From Rubrivivax sp. (GTDB lineage: Bacteria > Pseudomonadota > Gammaproteobacteria > Burkholderiales > Burkholderiaceae_C), in contig JADYZZ010000053.1 of the NCBI GenBank assembly GCA_020852865.1, forward strand, positions 1-64,000: 64,000 nt of DNA. Reading direction: 5' to 3'. Position numbers and translations under genes: made by a program. A model generated the notes under the pieces. That model was not told where the DNA came from, ran no database searches, and saw only the letters and a list, made by a program, of their open reading frames with translations. Below are positions 19,777 to 29,548 of this stretch, one piece after another (position 1 is the stretch's first letter; every line of letters starts with the position of its first letter).

Positions 19777-21192
19777 ATGACCAAGACCGTGGCCGACGTA
19801 ATGGATATGGTGAAGGAGAACGAGGTCAAGTTCATCGACCTGCGCTGCACCGACCTGCGCGGCAAGGAGCACCACGTCACCGTGCCCGTGTCGCGCTTCG
19901 ACGAGGACACCTTCAGCAACGGACACGCCTTCGACGGCTCGTCCTTCCCGGGCTGGAAGGGCATCGAAGCGTCGGACATGCTGCTGATGCCCGACCCCGA
20001 CACCGCCAACATCGACCCGTTCTTCGAGGAACCGACGCTCATCCTGAGTTGCGACGTGCTCGAGCCGGGCGACGGCAAGCCCTACGAGCGCGATCCGCGC
20101 GGCCTGGCGCGGCGCGCCGAGGCCTACCTCAGGAGCAGCGGCATCGGCGACACCGCCTACTTCGGGCCCGAACCCGAGTTCTTCGTCTTCGACCAGGTGC
20201 ACTGGCACATCGGCATGGACGGCTGCCACGTCAAGATCGCCTCGGAGGAGGCGCCCTGGAGCAGCGGGCGCGAGCTCGAGGGCGGCAACATGGGGCACCG
20301 CCCGGGCGTCAAGGGCGGCTACTTCCCGGTGCCGCCGGTCGACAGCTTCCAGGACATGCGCTCGGAGATGTGCCTGCTGCTCGAGCAGTGCGGCATCCCG
20401 GTCGAGGTGCACCACCACGAGGTGGCAGCGCCCGGCCAGTGCGAGATCGGCACCAAGTTCAGCACGCTGGTGCAGCGCGCCGACTGGCTGCAGCTGCAGA
20501 AGTACATCGTGCACAACGTCGCGCACGCCTACGGCAAGACGGCCACCTTCATGCCCAAGCCGGTGGTCGGCGACAACGGCAGCGGCATGCATGTGCACCA
20601 GAGCGTGTGGAAGGGCGGCCAGAACCTGTTCGCCGGCGACGGCTACGCCGGGCTGTCGGAGTTCGCGCTGTACTACATCGGCGGCATCATCCGCCACGCG
20701 CGCGCGCTCAACGCCATCACCAACCCGGGCACCAACAGCTACAAGCGTCTGGTGCCGGGCTTCGAGGCGCCGGTCAAGCTCGCGTACAGCTCGCGCAACC
20801 GCTCGGCCTCGATCCGCATCCCCTACGTGGCCAGCCCGAAGGCGCGCCGCATCGAGGCGCGTTTCCCCGACCCCACGGCCAACCCCTACCTGGCCTTTGC
20901 CGCGCTGCTGATGGCGGGGCTGGACGGCGTCGAGAACCGCATCCACCCGGGCGAGGCCGCCACGAAGGACCTGTACCACCTGCCGCCCGAGGAGGACGCC
21001 AAGATCCCCACCGTCTGCCACAGCCTCGACCAGGCGCTCGAGGAACTCGACCGCGACCGCAAGTTCCTGACCAAGGGCGGCGTGTTCAGCGACAACCTGA
21101 TCGACGCCTTCATCGATCTCAAGATGACCGAGGTCACGCGCTTTCGCATGACCACGCATCCGGTCGAGTTCGACATGTACTACAGCATCTGA
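19777..21192 (+). CDS. glnA: Glutamine synthetase type I
   Basis: ATP-dependent amidation of glutamate with ammonia, the main entry of nitrogen; a cytoplasmic dodecamer. 471 residues with the beta-grasp segment ([18 protein letters not shown]), the metal and glutamate site ([23 protein letters not shown]) and the ATP region ([10 protein letters not shown] variant [17 protein letters not shown]). Tyr400 in [10 protein letters not shown] is the adenylylation site, so control by GlnE is expected in addition to the sigma-54/NtrC promoter. A hairpin terminator follows. Confidence 0.98.
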   Translation: MTKTVADVMDMVKENEVKFIDLRCTDLRGKEHHVTVPVSRFDEDTFSNGHAFDGSSFPGWKGIEASDMLLMPDPDTANIDPFFEEPTLILSCDVLEPGDGKPYERDPRGLARRAEAYLRSSGIGDTAYFGPEPEFFVFDQVHWHIGMDGCHVKIASEEAPWSSGRELEGGNMGHRPGVKGGYFPVPPVDSFQDMRSEMCLLLEQCGIPVEVHHHEVAAPGQCEIGTKFSTLVQRADWLQLQKYIVHNVAHAYGKTATFMPKPVVGDNGSGMHVHQSVWKGGQNLFAGDGYAGLSEFALYYIGGIIRHARALNAITNPGTNSYKRLVPGFEAPVKLAYSSRNRSASIRIPYVASPKARRIEARFPDPTANPYLAFAALLMAGLDGVENRIHPGEAATKDLYHLPPEEDAKIPTVCHSLDQALEELDRDRKFLTKGGVFSDNLIDAFIDLKMTEVTRFRMTTHPVEFDMYYSI

Positions 21193-21220
21193 GGCGCGCG
21201 CGGCGGCGCGGGATGGGCGG

Positions 21221-21245
21221 GAGGGGCGGCGTGCCGCCCCTTCTC
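21221..21245 (+). terminator. Terminator-like hairpin after glnA
   Basis: GAGGGGCGG pairs with CCGCCCCTTC around a CGTG loop, followed by TTCTC. It lies 28 bp after the glnA stop and would partly separate the strongly expressed glnA from the downstream ntrBC genes. Confidence 0.5.
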
Positions 21246-21300
21246 GCTGCGCGTGCGGGCGGCGCCGCTGCGTCACAATCGCCTGCCTGGAGGATTGCGC

Positions 21301-21807
21301 ATGCCGCGCTGGCCCGTCGCCGCACCGTTCGCCGCCTTGCTGTTCGCGCTGCCGTCCGCCGCCTGGCCGCAGGGCGGCGTCGTCTACCGCTGCCCGGGCC
21401 CGCCGGTGCTCTACACCGACCAGCTCACGCCGCAGGAAGCGAAGGACAAGGGCTGCCGCACGATCGAGGGCGCGCCGGTCACGATCGTGCAGGGTACGCG
21501 GCCGCGCACGTCGGCCTCGGCCGCGGGCGGATCGACGCGCGCGTCGGAGCCGCGCGGCGACGCCGCCGAGCAGCGCGCACGCGATGCCGATGCGCGCCGC
21601 ATCCTGGGAGACGAGCTGCGGCGCGAGGAGGACAAGCTGGCCGCACTGCAGCGCGAGTACAACAACGGCGAACCCGAGCGCCTGGGCAGCGAGCGCAACT
21701 ACGCGCGCTACCAGGAGCGCGTGGCCAACCTGCGTGCGGCCATCCAGCGCAAGGAAGCCGACATCGCGGCCATCAAGCGCGAACTGGCCAAGCTGCCCGC
21801 GCCCTGA
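21301..21807 (+). CDS. Small secreted DUF4124-like protein
   Basis: 168 residues with a signal peptide ending SAAWPQ, a short Cys-containing module (VVYRCPGPPVLYTDQLTPQEAKDKGCRTIEG) resembling DUF4124, and a charged helical second half (about 90-165) rich in Arg/Glu/Ala that likely forms a coiled coil. GGAGG precedes the ATG. It sits between glnA and ntrB, a conserved position in Burkholderiales, but no function is known. Confidence 0.75.
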   Translation: MPRWPVAAPFAALLFALPSAAWPQGGVVYRCPGPPVLYTDQLTPQEAKDKGCRTIEGAPVTIVQGTRPRTSASAAGGSTRASEPRGDAAEQRARDADARRILGDELRREEDKLAALQREYNNGEPERLGSERNYARYQERVANLRAAIQRKEADIAAIKRELAKLPAP

Positions 21808-21849
21808 GGGCCGGGCAGCGCGAACGCGTGGTCGACCACGCGAGCGACG

Positions 21850-22932
21850 ATGAACGCCGCGCCCCGGATGCCCGGCCACGAGGCCTTCGAGCAGCTCGCG
21901 ACGATGGTGGCGCTGCTCGGCGCGCAGGGCGCCTGTCTCGAGGTCAACGCGGCGCTCGAGAACGCCGTGGGGCAGGCGCGTCGTGCGCTCACGCGCGGCA
22001 CGGCGCTCGCCTGGTTCGCCGACGCGGCCCCGCTGACCGATGCGCTCGAGCGTGCCGCGCGGGGCGCCGCCGTCACGAGCCGCTTCGAGGCGCGCCTGCG
22101 GCGCCAGCCGCCGGGCACGCCCGAGCTGCCGGTGCTCGCGACCCTGAGTCCGATCGAGCGCGGGGCCGCCGGCGGCCGCCTGCTGCTCGAGATGATCGAG
22201 CTCGAGCAGCAGGCGCGGCTGGAACGCGAGGAGCGCGCCCAGGGCCTGGTGCAGGCCAACCGGGAGCTGCTGCGCAACCTCGCGCACGAGATCGGCAATC
22301 CGCTGGGCGGGATCCGCGGCGCGGCGCAACTGCTCGCGCTCGAGCTGCCGCCCGGCGAGCTCGCGGAATACACCACCGTCATCCTGCGCGAGGCCGACCG
22401 CCTGCAGGCCATGGTCGACGCGCTGCTGGCGCCGCAGCGGCGCGCGCCGGTGCTGGGCGAGGTCAACCTGCATGAGGTGTGCGAGCAGGTGCGCGCGCTC
22501 GTGCTGGCCGAGTTCGCGCGCGGCCTCGAGGTGCGGCGCGACTACGACGCCTCGCTGCCCGAGTTCCGCGGCGACCGCGAACTGCTCGTGCAGGCGCTGC
22601 TCAACATCGTGCGCAACGCGGCGCAGGCGCTGGCCGCGCGCATCGCGGCGGGCGACGCCTGCATCGTGCTGCGCACGCGCGTGGCGCGCCAGGTCACGCT
22701 CGGGCGCAGGCGCCATCGGCTGGCACTGCAATTGCAAGTCGAGGACAACGGCCCGGGTGTGCCCGAGGCGATCCGCGAGCGCATCTTCCAGCCCCTGGTC
22801 TCGGGGCGCGAGGGCGGCTCGGGACTCGGGCTCGCGCTGGCCCAGGCCTGCGTGCAGCAGCACGGCGGCACCGTCGCCTGCGACAGCGAGCCGGGCCGCA
22901 CCCGTTTCGAGCTGCTGATTCCGCTGCCCTGA
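21850..22932 (+). CDS. ntrB: Nitrogen regulation sensor kinase NtrB (GlnL)
   Basis: Soluble histidine kinase/phosphatase that controls NtrC phosphorylation in response to PII. 360 residues: an N-terminal PAS-like domain (1-130), H-box RNLAHEIGNPLGGIRGAAQLL with phospho-acceptor His146, N-box LLNIVRNAAQAL, G1 VEDNGPGVPE and G2 SGREGGSGLGLALAQ. The H-box has Asn where the usual sequence is HEIKNPL. It is followed 26 bp later by ntrC. Confidence 0.94.
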   Translation: MNAAPRMPGHEAFEQLATMVALLGAQGACLEVNAALENAVGQARRALTRGTALAWFADAAPLTDALERAARGAAVTSRFEARLRRQPPGTPELPVLATLSPIERGAAGGRLLLEMIELEQQARLEREERAQGLVQANRELLRNLAHEIGNPLGGIRGAAQLLALELPPGELAEYTTVILREADRLQAMVDALLAPQRRAPVLGEVNLHEVCEQVRALVLAEFARGLEVRRDYDASLPEFRGDRELLVQALLNIVRNAAQALAARIAAGDACIVLRTRVARQVTLGRRRHRLALQLQVEDNGPGVPEAIRERIFQPLVSGREGGSGLGLALAQACVQQHGGTVACDSEPGRTRFELLIPLP

Positions 22933-22958
22933 CCTGCGCGAAGCCGCTGCCGCAACCC

Positions 22959-24401
<1,443 letters not shown>

Positions 24402-24470
24402 CGCGCCGGCGCCGGCCGGCCGTGCGGGTCGAGCGGAGTCCGCGCGGGCGTGACTTGCGGCGTCGCAGGC

Positions 24471-25238
24471 TCAGCGCCCGAGCGTCAGCACCACCGGTGC
24501 GTGATCGCTCGGCCGCTCGGCGCGCCGCGGCGCCTTGTCGATGGTGCAGGCCTGCACGTGCGGCCCGAGCGCCTCCGATACCAGGATGTGGTCGATGCGC
24601 ATGCCCTGGTTGCGGCGGAAGGCGAGGTTGCGATAGTCCCACCAGCTCCAGCTCCGGGGCGGCTGCTCGAACAGACGGAACGCGTCGTGCAGACCCAGCG
24701 CGAGCAGGGCGCGGAAATGCGCGCGCTCCTCGTCGGTGCAGTGGATCGTGCCGGCCAGCGCCGCCGGGTCCCAGACGTCGCGGTCCTCGGGCGCGATGTT
24801 GAAGTCGCCCATCAGCACCAGCTCGGGCGCGCCGGCGAGCTCGGCGCGCAGCCACTCGCGCAAGGCGTCGAGCCAGCGCATCTTGTAGGCGAACTTGTCG
24901 CTGCCCGGTTCCTGGCCGTTGGGGAAATAGGCGCCGACCACGCGCAGGCTGCCGACGCGTGCGGCGATGACGCGCGCCTGCTCGTCGGCAAAGCCCGGGA
25001 TGTTGTGCACGATCTCGGTGGCCGGCTGGCGCACGAGCAGCGCCACCCCGTTGTAGGTCTTCTGCCCGAAGCAATGCGCCGTGTAGCCCGCGTTCTCGAT
25101 CTCGCCGTGCGGGAAGCGCTCGTCGGTGAGCTTGGTCTCCTGCAGCGCGAGCAGATCCACCGCATGCGTGTCGAGCCAGGCCAGCACCTGCGGCAGGCGC
25201 ACGGCGAGCGAGTTGACGTTCCAGGTCGCGAGCTTCAT
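24471..25238 (-). CDS. xthA: Exodeoxyribonuclease III (AP endonuclease)
   Basis: Base-excision repair nuclease with 3'-5' exonuclease and AP-endonuclease activity. 255 residues of the EEP fold: MKLATWNVNSLAVRLPQVL, catalytic Glu in LLALQETKL, GDFNIAPEDRDVWDP, RRNQGMRIDHILVS and the SDHAPV active-site His. It is convergent with ntrC (69 bp gap). Confidence 0.96.
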   Translation of the reverse strand: MKLATWNVNSLAVRLPQVLAWLDTHAVDLLALQETKLTDERFPHGEIENAGYTAHCFGQKTYNGVALLVRQPATEIVHNIPGFADEQARVIAARVGSLRVVGAYFPNGQEPGSDKFAYKMRWLDALREWLRAELAGAPELVLMGDFNIAPEDRDVWDPAALAGTIHCTDEERAHFRALLALGLHDAFRLFEQPPRSWSWWDYRNLAFRRNQGMRIDHILVSEALGPHVQACTIDKAPRRAERPSDHAPVVLTLGR

Positions 25239-25366
25239 GAGCAGCAGCCGGCAAAGCGCCGCGCACGGGCGGCGGCGTGCAGCGCACAGATGACTTGGGG
25301 CCGGCCATCGTACAGGGCGCGCGGCAGGGGTCGCCCGCGTCCGCGCAGCGGCCGGCCCGGCGCGCT

Positions 25367-25849
25367 TCAGCGGCCCGGCGCGAGCGCGAACTGGTAGGTC
25401 GCGTGGCAGGCCACGCATTGCGCGAGCGTCGCCGCGAGCTGTTTCAGGGTGTGCTTCGGATCGCCCAGGCTCTGCGCGTCGAGCGCGATGGCATCGAACT
25501 CGCGGTGCACGCCGAAGCCCATCGTCTTGAACTCCAGCGGCAGCTTGGCCACCAGTGTCCCCGGCACGTCGTGCGCGGCCGCCATGCCCATCGAGGAGGC
25601 GGCCGCGGCAGCGGCCTTCATGTCGTCGCGGGCGAGCGCGTCGGTGAGCTTCTGCAAACCGACGACGAAGCCGCGCATCTCGGCCAGCACGAAGGCGCGC
25701 TCGCCGTCGGCCAGCACGATCGTGCGCCGCCCGTCGGGCGCCGCGACGACCGAGCCGGCCACGATGAACTTGTACGCCATGCCCGCGATCACCAGCAGCA
25801 AGGCGGCAATCACGGCGAGCAGGGTGCGTTGGCGCGCAGCGGGTGTCAT
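25367..25849 (-). CDS. Membrane-anchored class II cytochrome c (c'/c556-like)
   Basis: 160 residues. It has an N-terminal hydrophobic helix (about residues 8-34) that may be an uncleaved anchor, a four-helix-bundle-like middle, and a single haem site CVACH near the C terminus, the arrangement of class II cytochromes c. GAGGAG precedes the ATG at 25849. Periplasmic, with an unknown electron-transfer partner. It is the last gene before the change in base composition at about 26 kb. Confidence 0.8.
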   Translation of the reverse strand: MTPAARQRTLLAVIAALLLVIAGMAYKFIVAGSVVAAPDGRRTIVLADGERAFVLAEMRGFVVGLQKLTDALARDDMKAAAAAASSMGMAAAHDVPGTLVAKLPLEFKTMGFGVHREFDAIALDAQSLGDPKHTLKQLAATLAQCVACHATYQFALAPGR

Positions 25850-26084
25850 GCAGGCTCCTCGATCGGGCGCCGCTGCTGTGCGGCGCAACCGCTTCACAGC
25901 CGACCCGCATTGTCCGCGTATGGGACGCTTGCCACGTGCCGCTTGGGCGCTGTCCCCGCTCGATGGGTTCGCGCGCGCCAAGCACCAGAAGGGCCATGCC
26001 GATTGCGCTCGAATGGTATCCTGACGCGTGACTGCACGCCCGTTGTGCCCGAGCCGCGGTCCGTTTTCCAAAAGGATGTCCGTA

Positions 26085-26309
26085 ATGCGCGGGTCCGAAC
26101 AGGTTACGCTGGAAGAGGTAAAGGAACGTGCACGCCTGGCGGGCCTCGAGATCCCGCCCGAGCGCCTGGAGCTGGTGCGGGGTTTCGTGAGTGACGCCCT
26201 GCGGCCGATCCGTACGCTCGACAGTGGACTGCTGCGTGAAGTAGAGCCGGCGGCAGTCTTCATGGCCAGGCCGCAGCCCGGGCCCGACGTCTCTGTTCAT
26301 GAGTCCTGA
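26085..26309 (+). CDS. GatC/AtzG-like small subunit partner of the amidase
   Basis: 74 residues: VTLEEVKERARLAGLEIPPE, then a helical stretch, then LDSGLLREVEPAAVFM. This is the layout of GatC and of AtzG (DUF4089), short proteins that wrap around an amidase-signature enzyme. ATG 26085 has AAGGA 8 nt upstream; an earlier ATG at 26076 overlaps that site. Its 3' end overlaps the amidase start by 11 nt, so the two should be made together. It probably stabilises the amidase. Assignment rests on layout and short motifs only. Confidence 0.65.
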   Translation: MRGSEQVTLEEVKERARLAGLEIPPERLELVRGFVSDALRPIRTLDSGLLREVEPAAVFMARPQPGPDVSVHES

Positions 26310-27687
26310 GCTCTGCTGGGCGGGGATTCGTGAGCTCGGGGCGCTGTTCCGTCGGCGCGCGCTCTCCCCAGTGGACTACGTCAGCGAGATCCTTGGCCGC
26401 ATCGGCGCAATCGACGAGCGGCTTCACGCGTACGTGACGGTCAGCACGGAGCGCGCACTCGCCGATGCACGGGTCGCCGAAGCGGCGTTCCTTCGGGGCG
26501 GCGCGGGCCCCCTGACCGGCATACCGATGGCCTACAAAGATCTGTACGCGACGCAGGCCATCCGTACCGCCGCAGGCTCCGCGCTGTTGGCCGACTGGGT
26601 GCCTGACTTCGACAGCACCTGCGTGGCGCGGTTGCGGCAGGCCGGCACCGTGATGGTCGGCAAGTCGACTACCTATGAGTTCGCCTTCGGGATCCAGTTC
26701 GCCGGCCATCACTTCCAACCCGCCCGGAACCCTTGGAACCTCGAACACATTCCGGGCGGATCGAGCAGTGGTTCCGGTGCAGCCCTGGCCGCCGGGCTGT
26801 GCGTGGGCGCGCTCGGTTCCGACACCGGGGGTTCAATTCGCGGACCGGCGGCGTTCTGCGGCGTCGTCGGCCTCAAGCCGACCTATGGGCGAGTGAGTCG
26901 GGCCGGCGTCGTCCCGCTGTCGTGGTCGCTTGACCATACCGGGCCGATGGCGCGATCCGTCGAGGATTGCGCCTTCCTTCTCCAAGCCATCGCCGGGCAT
27001 GACCCTGCCGATCCGAGCTCCGCGCGTGAACCGGTGCCGGATTACCTGGCTTCGCTCGAAGGAGGAGTGAGAGGGCTGCGGATCGGTGTGCTCGGCGACT
27101 ACTTCTCCGAGCTCGTGGATTGCGAGACCGCAGCGGCCTTCGAGCGGGCCATCGCGGAATTCGTGCGACAGGGGGCTGCAGCGCGGCGCGTGGTCATCCC
27201 GAGCATGCGTGCGACGCCGAGCTTCATGGTGATCCTCCTCGCCGAGGCCTTTGCCTACCACGAGCGCGACTTGCGCGCACATCCTGAGCGCTACGGCGAG
27301 GTGCTGCGCGAGAAGCTGATGGCTGGCGGCCTGTTTCGAGCCGATGAGTACGTACAGGCGCAGAGGCTGCGTGCCCGCATTCGAGCCGACACGGCTCGGG
27401 CCTTGCAGGACGTCGATGTCCTTGTGAGTCCGACGGTGCTCGGGACGGCGCCTGCACTCGAGGCCGTGCTCGACCCCGACTATCCGTTCGCCAAGAGCAA
27501 CATGGCGCCGTTCAATCTGTCCGGCTCGCCCGCCCTCGCTGTGCCTGTCGGCTTTGCGGCCAACGGGCTGCCCTTGTCGCTCCAGATCGCGGGCCGCCCC
27601 TTCGACGAGGCTGCCGTGCTGCGCGTGGGCCATGCCTACCAGCGCGTGACCGACTGGCACTTGCGCCGGCCCTCTGTCGGCTCATGA
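26299..27687 (+). CDS. Amidase-signature-family hydrolase
   Basis: 462 residues of the Ser-cisSer-Lys amidase family. The catalytic triad is visible as Lys80 (AYKDLY), Ser155 (GGSSSGSG) and Ser179 (SDTGGSIR), with spacing equal to GatA and AtzE. It hydrolyses an amide C-N bond; candidates are an aryl amide, a carboxybiuret-like compound or another small amide. Pairing with a GatC-like protein puts it nearer to AtzE/AtzG than to stand-alone aliphatic amidases. It is the first enzyme of the plus-strand catabolic block. Confidence 0.85.
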   Translation: MSPELCWAGIRELGALFRRRALSPVDYVSEILGRIGAIDERLHAYVTVSTERALADARVAEAAFLRGGAGPLTGIPMAYKDLYATQAIRTAAGSALLADWVPDFDSTCVARLRQAGTVMVGKSTTYEFAFGIQFAGHHFQPARNPWNLEHIPGGSSSGSGAALAAGLCVGALGSDTGGSIRGPAAFCGVVGLKPTYGRVSRAGVVPLSWSLDHTGPMARSVEDCAFLLQAIAGHDPADPSSAREPVPDYLASLEGGVRGLRIGVLGDYFSELVDCETAAAFERAIAEFVRQGAAARRVVIPSMRATPSFMVILLAEAFAYHERDLRAHPERYGEVLREKLMAGGLFRADEYVQAQRLRARIRADTARALQDVDVLVSPTVLGTAPALEAVLDPDYPFAKSNMAPFNLSGSPALAVPVGFAANGLPLSLQIAGRPFDEAAVLRVGHAYQRVTDWHLRRPSVGS

Positions 27688-28004
27688 GCCGGTCTGCCTT
27701 CGGCGGTCTGGTCGCGCACGCAACGATTGCGACGGTGCCGTCGCAGACCACGTGCGCCGGGTCGGCCAGGGCGCCCTGGGCAAGGAACAGCGCGGCATCT
27801 CCGCGCCGCGCGCCGCCAGCCGCGTAGCTGTTCCCGTCGCGGCCGCTCTGCCGCGGCCGCCCAGGCCATTCCCGCAGGGTGCGGCGGCGCGTTGGCAATC
27901 GGGGGCTGTCGATCCTTGTCGCCCTGTGTCGCGACGGCGACAGACTGGGCTTCGCCGACCGGGCTACATTGGCCTGCATCAGTGCACAAGGGTGCGGAAG
28001 AGCG
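27688..28004. other. 317-bp gap between amidase and Rid-family genes
   Basis: No supported gene. A minus-strand frame (27512-28018) contains a natural-looking stretch (ALADPAHVVCDGTVAIVACA), but the frame runs into the amidase gene and has no ribosome-binding site. It may be a remnant of a lost gene. No promoter with correct spacing was recognised. Confidence 0.5.
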
Positions 28005-28388
28005 ATGGACGTCATCAACCCAGCTTCGATCTGTGCGCCGGCCGGCCTCTATAGCCACGGTGTCGTGGCACCGGCTGGCGGGCGCTGGCTGTACGTGTCG
28101 GGGCAGATCGGCATGCGGCCGGACGGCACGATGGCCGATGGCTTCGAGGAGCAGGCGCGCATTGCATGGCGCAATCTGATGGCGGTCTTGTCCGAAGCCG
28201 GCATGGGCATCGAACACCTTGTCAAGGTCAACTCCTATCTTGTCGAGCCCTCGCACCTGCCGTTGCTGGGTAGGGTGCGCGCCGAATTTCAGCCGCGTCC
28301 GCCGCCCGCATCCACCTTGGTTTTCGTAAAGGCGCTTGTCCGGCCGGAATGGCTGTACGAGGTTGACGCCGTCGCGTTCCACCCCTGA
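28005..28388 (+). CDS. Rid (YjgF/YER057c/UK114) family protein, divergent
   Basis: 127 residues with the Rid fold markers NPAS, LYVSGQIGMRPDG and a C-terminal YEVDAVAF (Glu119). The arginine that defines imine-deaminating RidA (PAR in the motif before the last strands) is replaced by Ser103 (PPASTLVFV). It probably does not deaminate 2-aminoacrylate and may act on a pathway intermediate, as Rid proteins in catabolic operons often do. The start at ATG 28005 has a poor Shine-Dalgarno (GCGGAAGAG). Confidence 0.78.
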   Translation: MDVINPASICAPAGLYSHGVVAPAGGRWLYVSGQIGMRPDGTMADGFEEQARIAWRNLMAVLSEAGMGIEHLVKVNSYLVEPSHLPLLGRVRAEFQPRPPPASTLVFVKALVRPEWLYEVDAVAFHP

Positions 28389-28638
28389 CCGTGCGACATG
28401 GGTCGAGTGGATAACCTTTTCGCTGCCCCCGAGTACGTGCTGGAGCGCAGCGCTTCGCTTCGCCCTTCCGTTTGTTCGAAGGCGGTCCCTCCATTCGGCG
28501 ATTCCGGCATTGCGGTGCGTCTGCGTGCACCCCTGCGGCTGTCCTTCGGCTTGCCGTCCCGCTTCGTGCGGCACCGCTCGGCGGGCGACCGCAAGCTGCT
28601 GATCTGGTCCCTTGTCGCCTAGCAGGAAGCCGAGGGCA

Positions 28639-29379
28639 ATGAACGGCAAGGTCGTCATCGTCACCGGCGCGGCCAGGGGCATCGGCGCGGCGATCGCGGG
28701 GCGGCTCGCCGCCAGGGGTGCCCTATCCGTCATCGTCGACCTTGCGCTTCCGGCGGCACAAACCGTCGCCGACGAAATCGTTCGAAGCGGGGGGCGTGCG
28801 CTGGCGCTGGCAATGGACGTTTCCGATCGCCGCCAAGTGGATGCAACGATGGCCGAAATCGCGCAGCGATGCGGCAGTATCGATATCCTCGTCAACAACG
28901 CCGCGATCAACTATGCAACGCCGATAGAGGATGTGTCGGATGAGGAATGGGAAAGGATTTTCGCGGTCAATGTCCGCGGCGTATACAACTGCTGCCGGGC
29001 CGCGCTCGGCCCGATGAAGGCGCGCCGCTGGGGGCGCATCGTGAACATCAGCTCCTCGGCGGGCAAGACGGGCGGGCCGATCTCGAGTGTCCACTACTCC
29101 GCCTCGAAGGCCGCAGTCATCAGCATGACCAAGTCCTTCGCGCGGCACCTGGCGGATTTCGGCGTCACGGTGAACGCGGTCGCGCCCGGCGCGGTGGAGA
29201 CGGACATGGCCCTTCTGCTGTCGGAAGACGACAGACGTCGAGCCGCCCAGGCCATCCCGCTGCACCGCTTGGCGTCGCCCTCCGAGATCGCGCATTCCGT
29301 GGCCTTCCTGTGCTCGGACGAGGCGGCCTATATCACGGGCGAAGTGCTCGACGTGAATGGAGGCGCCGTGATGGACTGA
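28639..29379 (+). CDS. Short-chain dehydrogenase/reductase 1 (FabG-like)
   Basis: 246 residues, NAD(P)-dependent. Cofactor motif TGAARGIG near residue 10, NNAAIN, catalytic Ser in ISSSAG, Tyr/Lys in YSASK, and C-terminal GEVLDVNGG. It probably oxidises an alcohol or reduces a ketone of the catabolic pathway. ATG 28639 lies downstream of CAGGAAG. The 250 bp before it hold no supported gene; a 74-codon frame at 28398-28622 was considered and not accepted. Confidence 0.88.
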   Translation: MNGKVVIVTGAARGIGAAIAGRLAARGALSVIVDLALPAAQTVADEIVRSGGRALALAMDVSDRRQVDATMAEIAQRCGSIDILVNNAAINYATPIEDVSDEEWERIFAVNVRGVYNCCRAALGPMKARRWGRIVNISSSAGKTGGPISSVHYSASKAAVISMTKSFARHLADFGVTVNAVAPGAVETDMALLLSEDDRRRAAQAIPLHRLASPSEIAHSVAFLCSDEAAYITGEVLDVNGGAVMD

Positions 29380-29445
29380 TCGCGGTTTGCCCTGCCGGCG
29401 TCGCCGATCGGCGAAGGCCGCGGCAGGAAGGACCCTGCAGTTCGA

Positions 29446-29479
29446 ATCGCAGCAGCTTCCCGATCGCAGCAGCTTCCCG
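29446..29479. repeat. 17-bp tandem duplication upstream of SDR 2
   Basis: ATCGCAGCAGCTTCCCG occurs twice head to tail (29446-29462 and 29463-29479), followed by a further ATCGCG. It lies about 70 bp upstream of the SDR 2 start. It could be a recent slippage duplication or a paired binding site. Confidence 0.8.
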
Positions 29480-29548
29480 ATCGCGCCGACCCCATGGGCA
29501 TTGCTTTCAGACATCCTTGGCATTCCAGCCGTTCAGACACCTAGTGCG

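Noticed and set aside
25991..26006. Sigma-54-like element before the GatC-like gene
   Set aside because: GG and GC are 11 bp apart instead of 10, and the flanking bases do not match the consensus.
27512..28018. A 168-codon minus-strand frame
   Set aside because: It overlaps the amidase 3' end antisense and lacks a start signal; kept only as a possible remnant in the findings.
28398..28622. A 74-codon plus-strand frame between the Rid and SDR 1 genes
   Set aside because: No ribosome-binding site, no recognisable similarity and irregular composition; not enough to call a gene.
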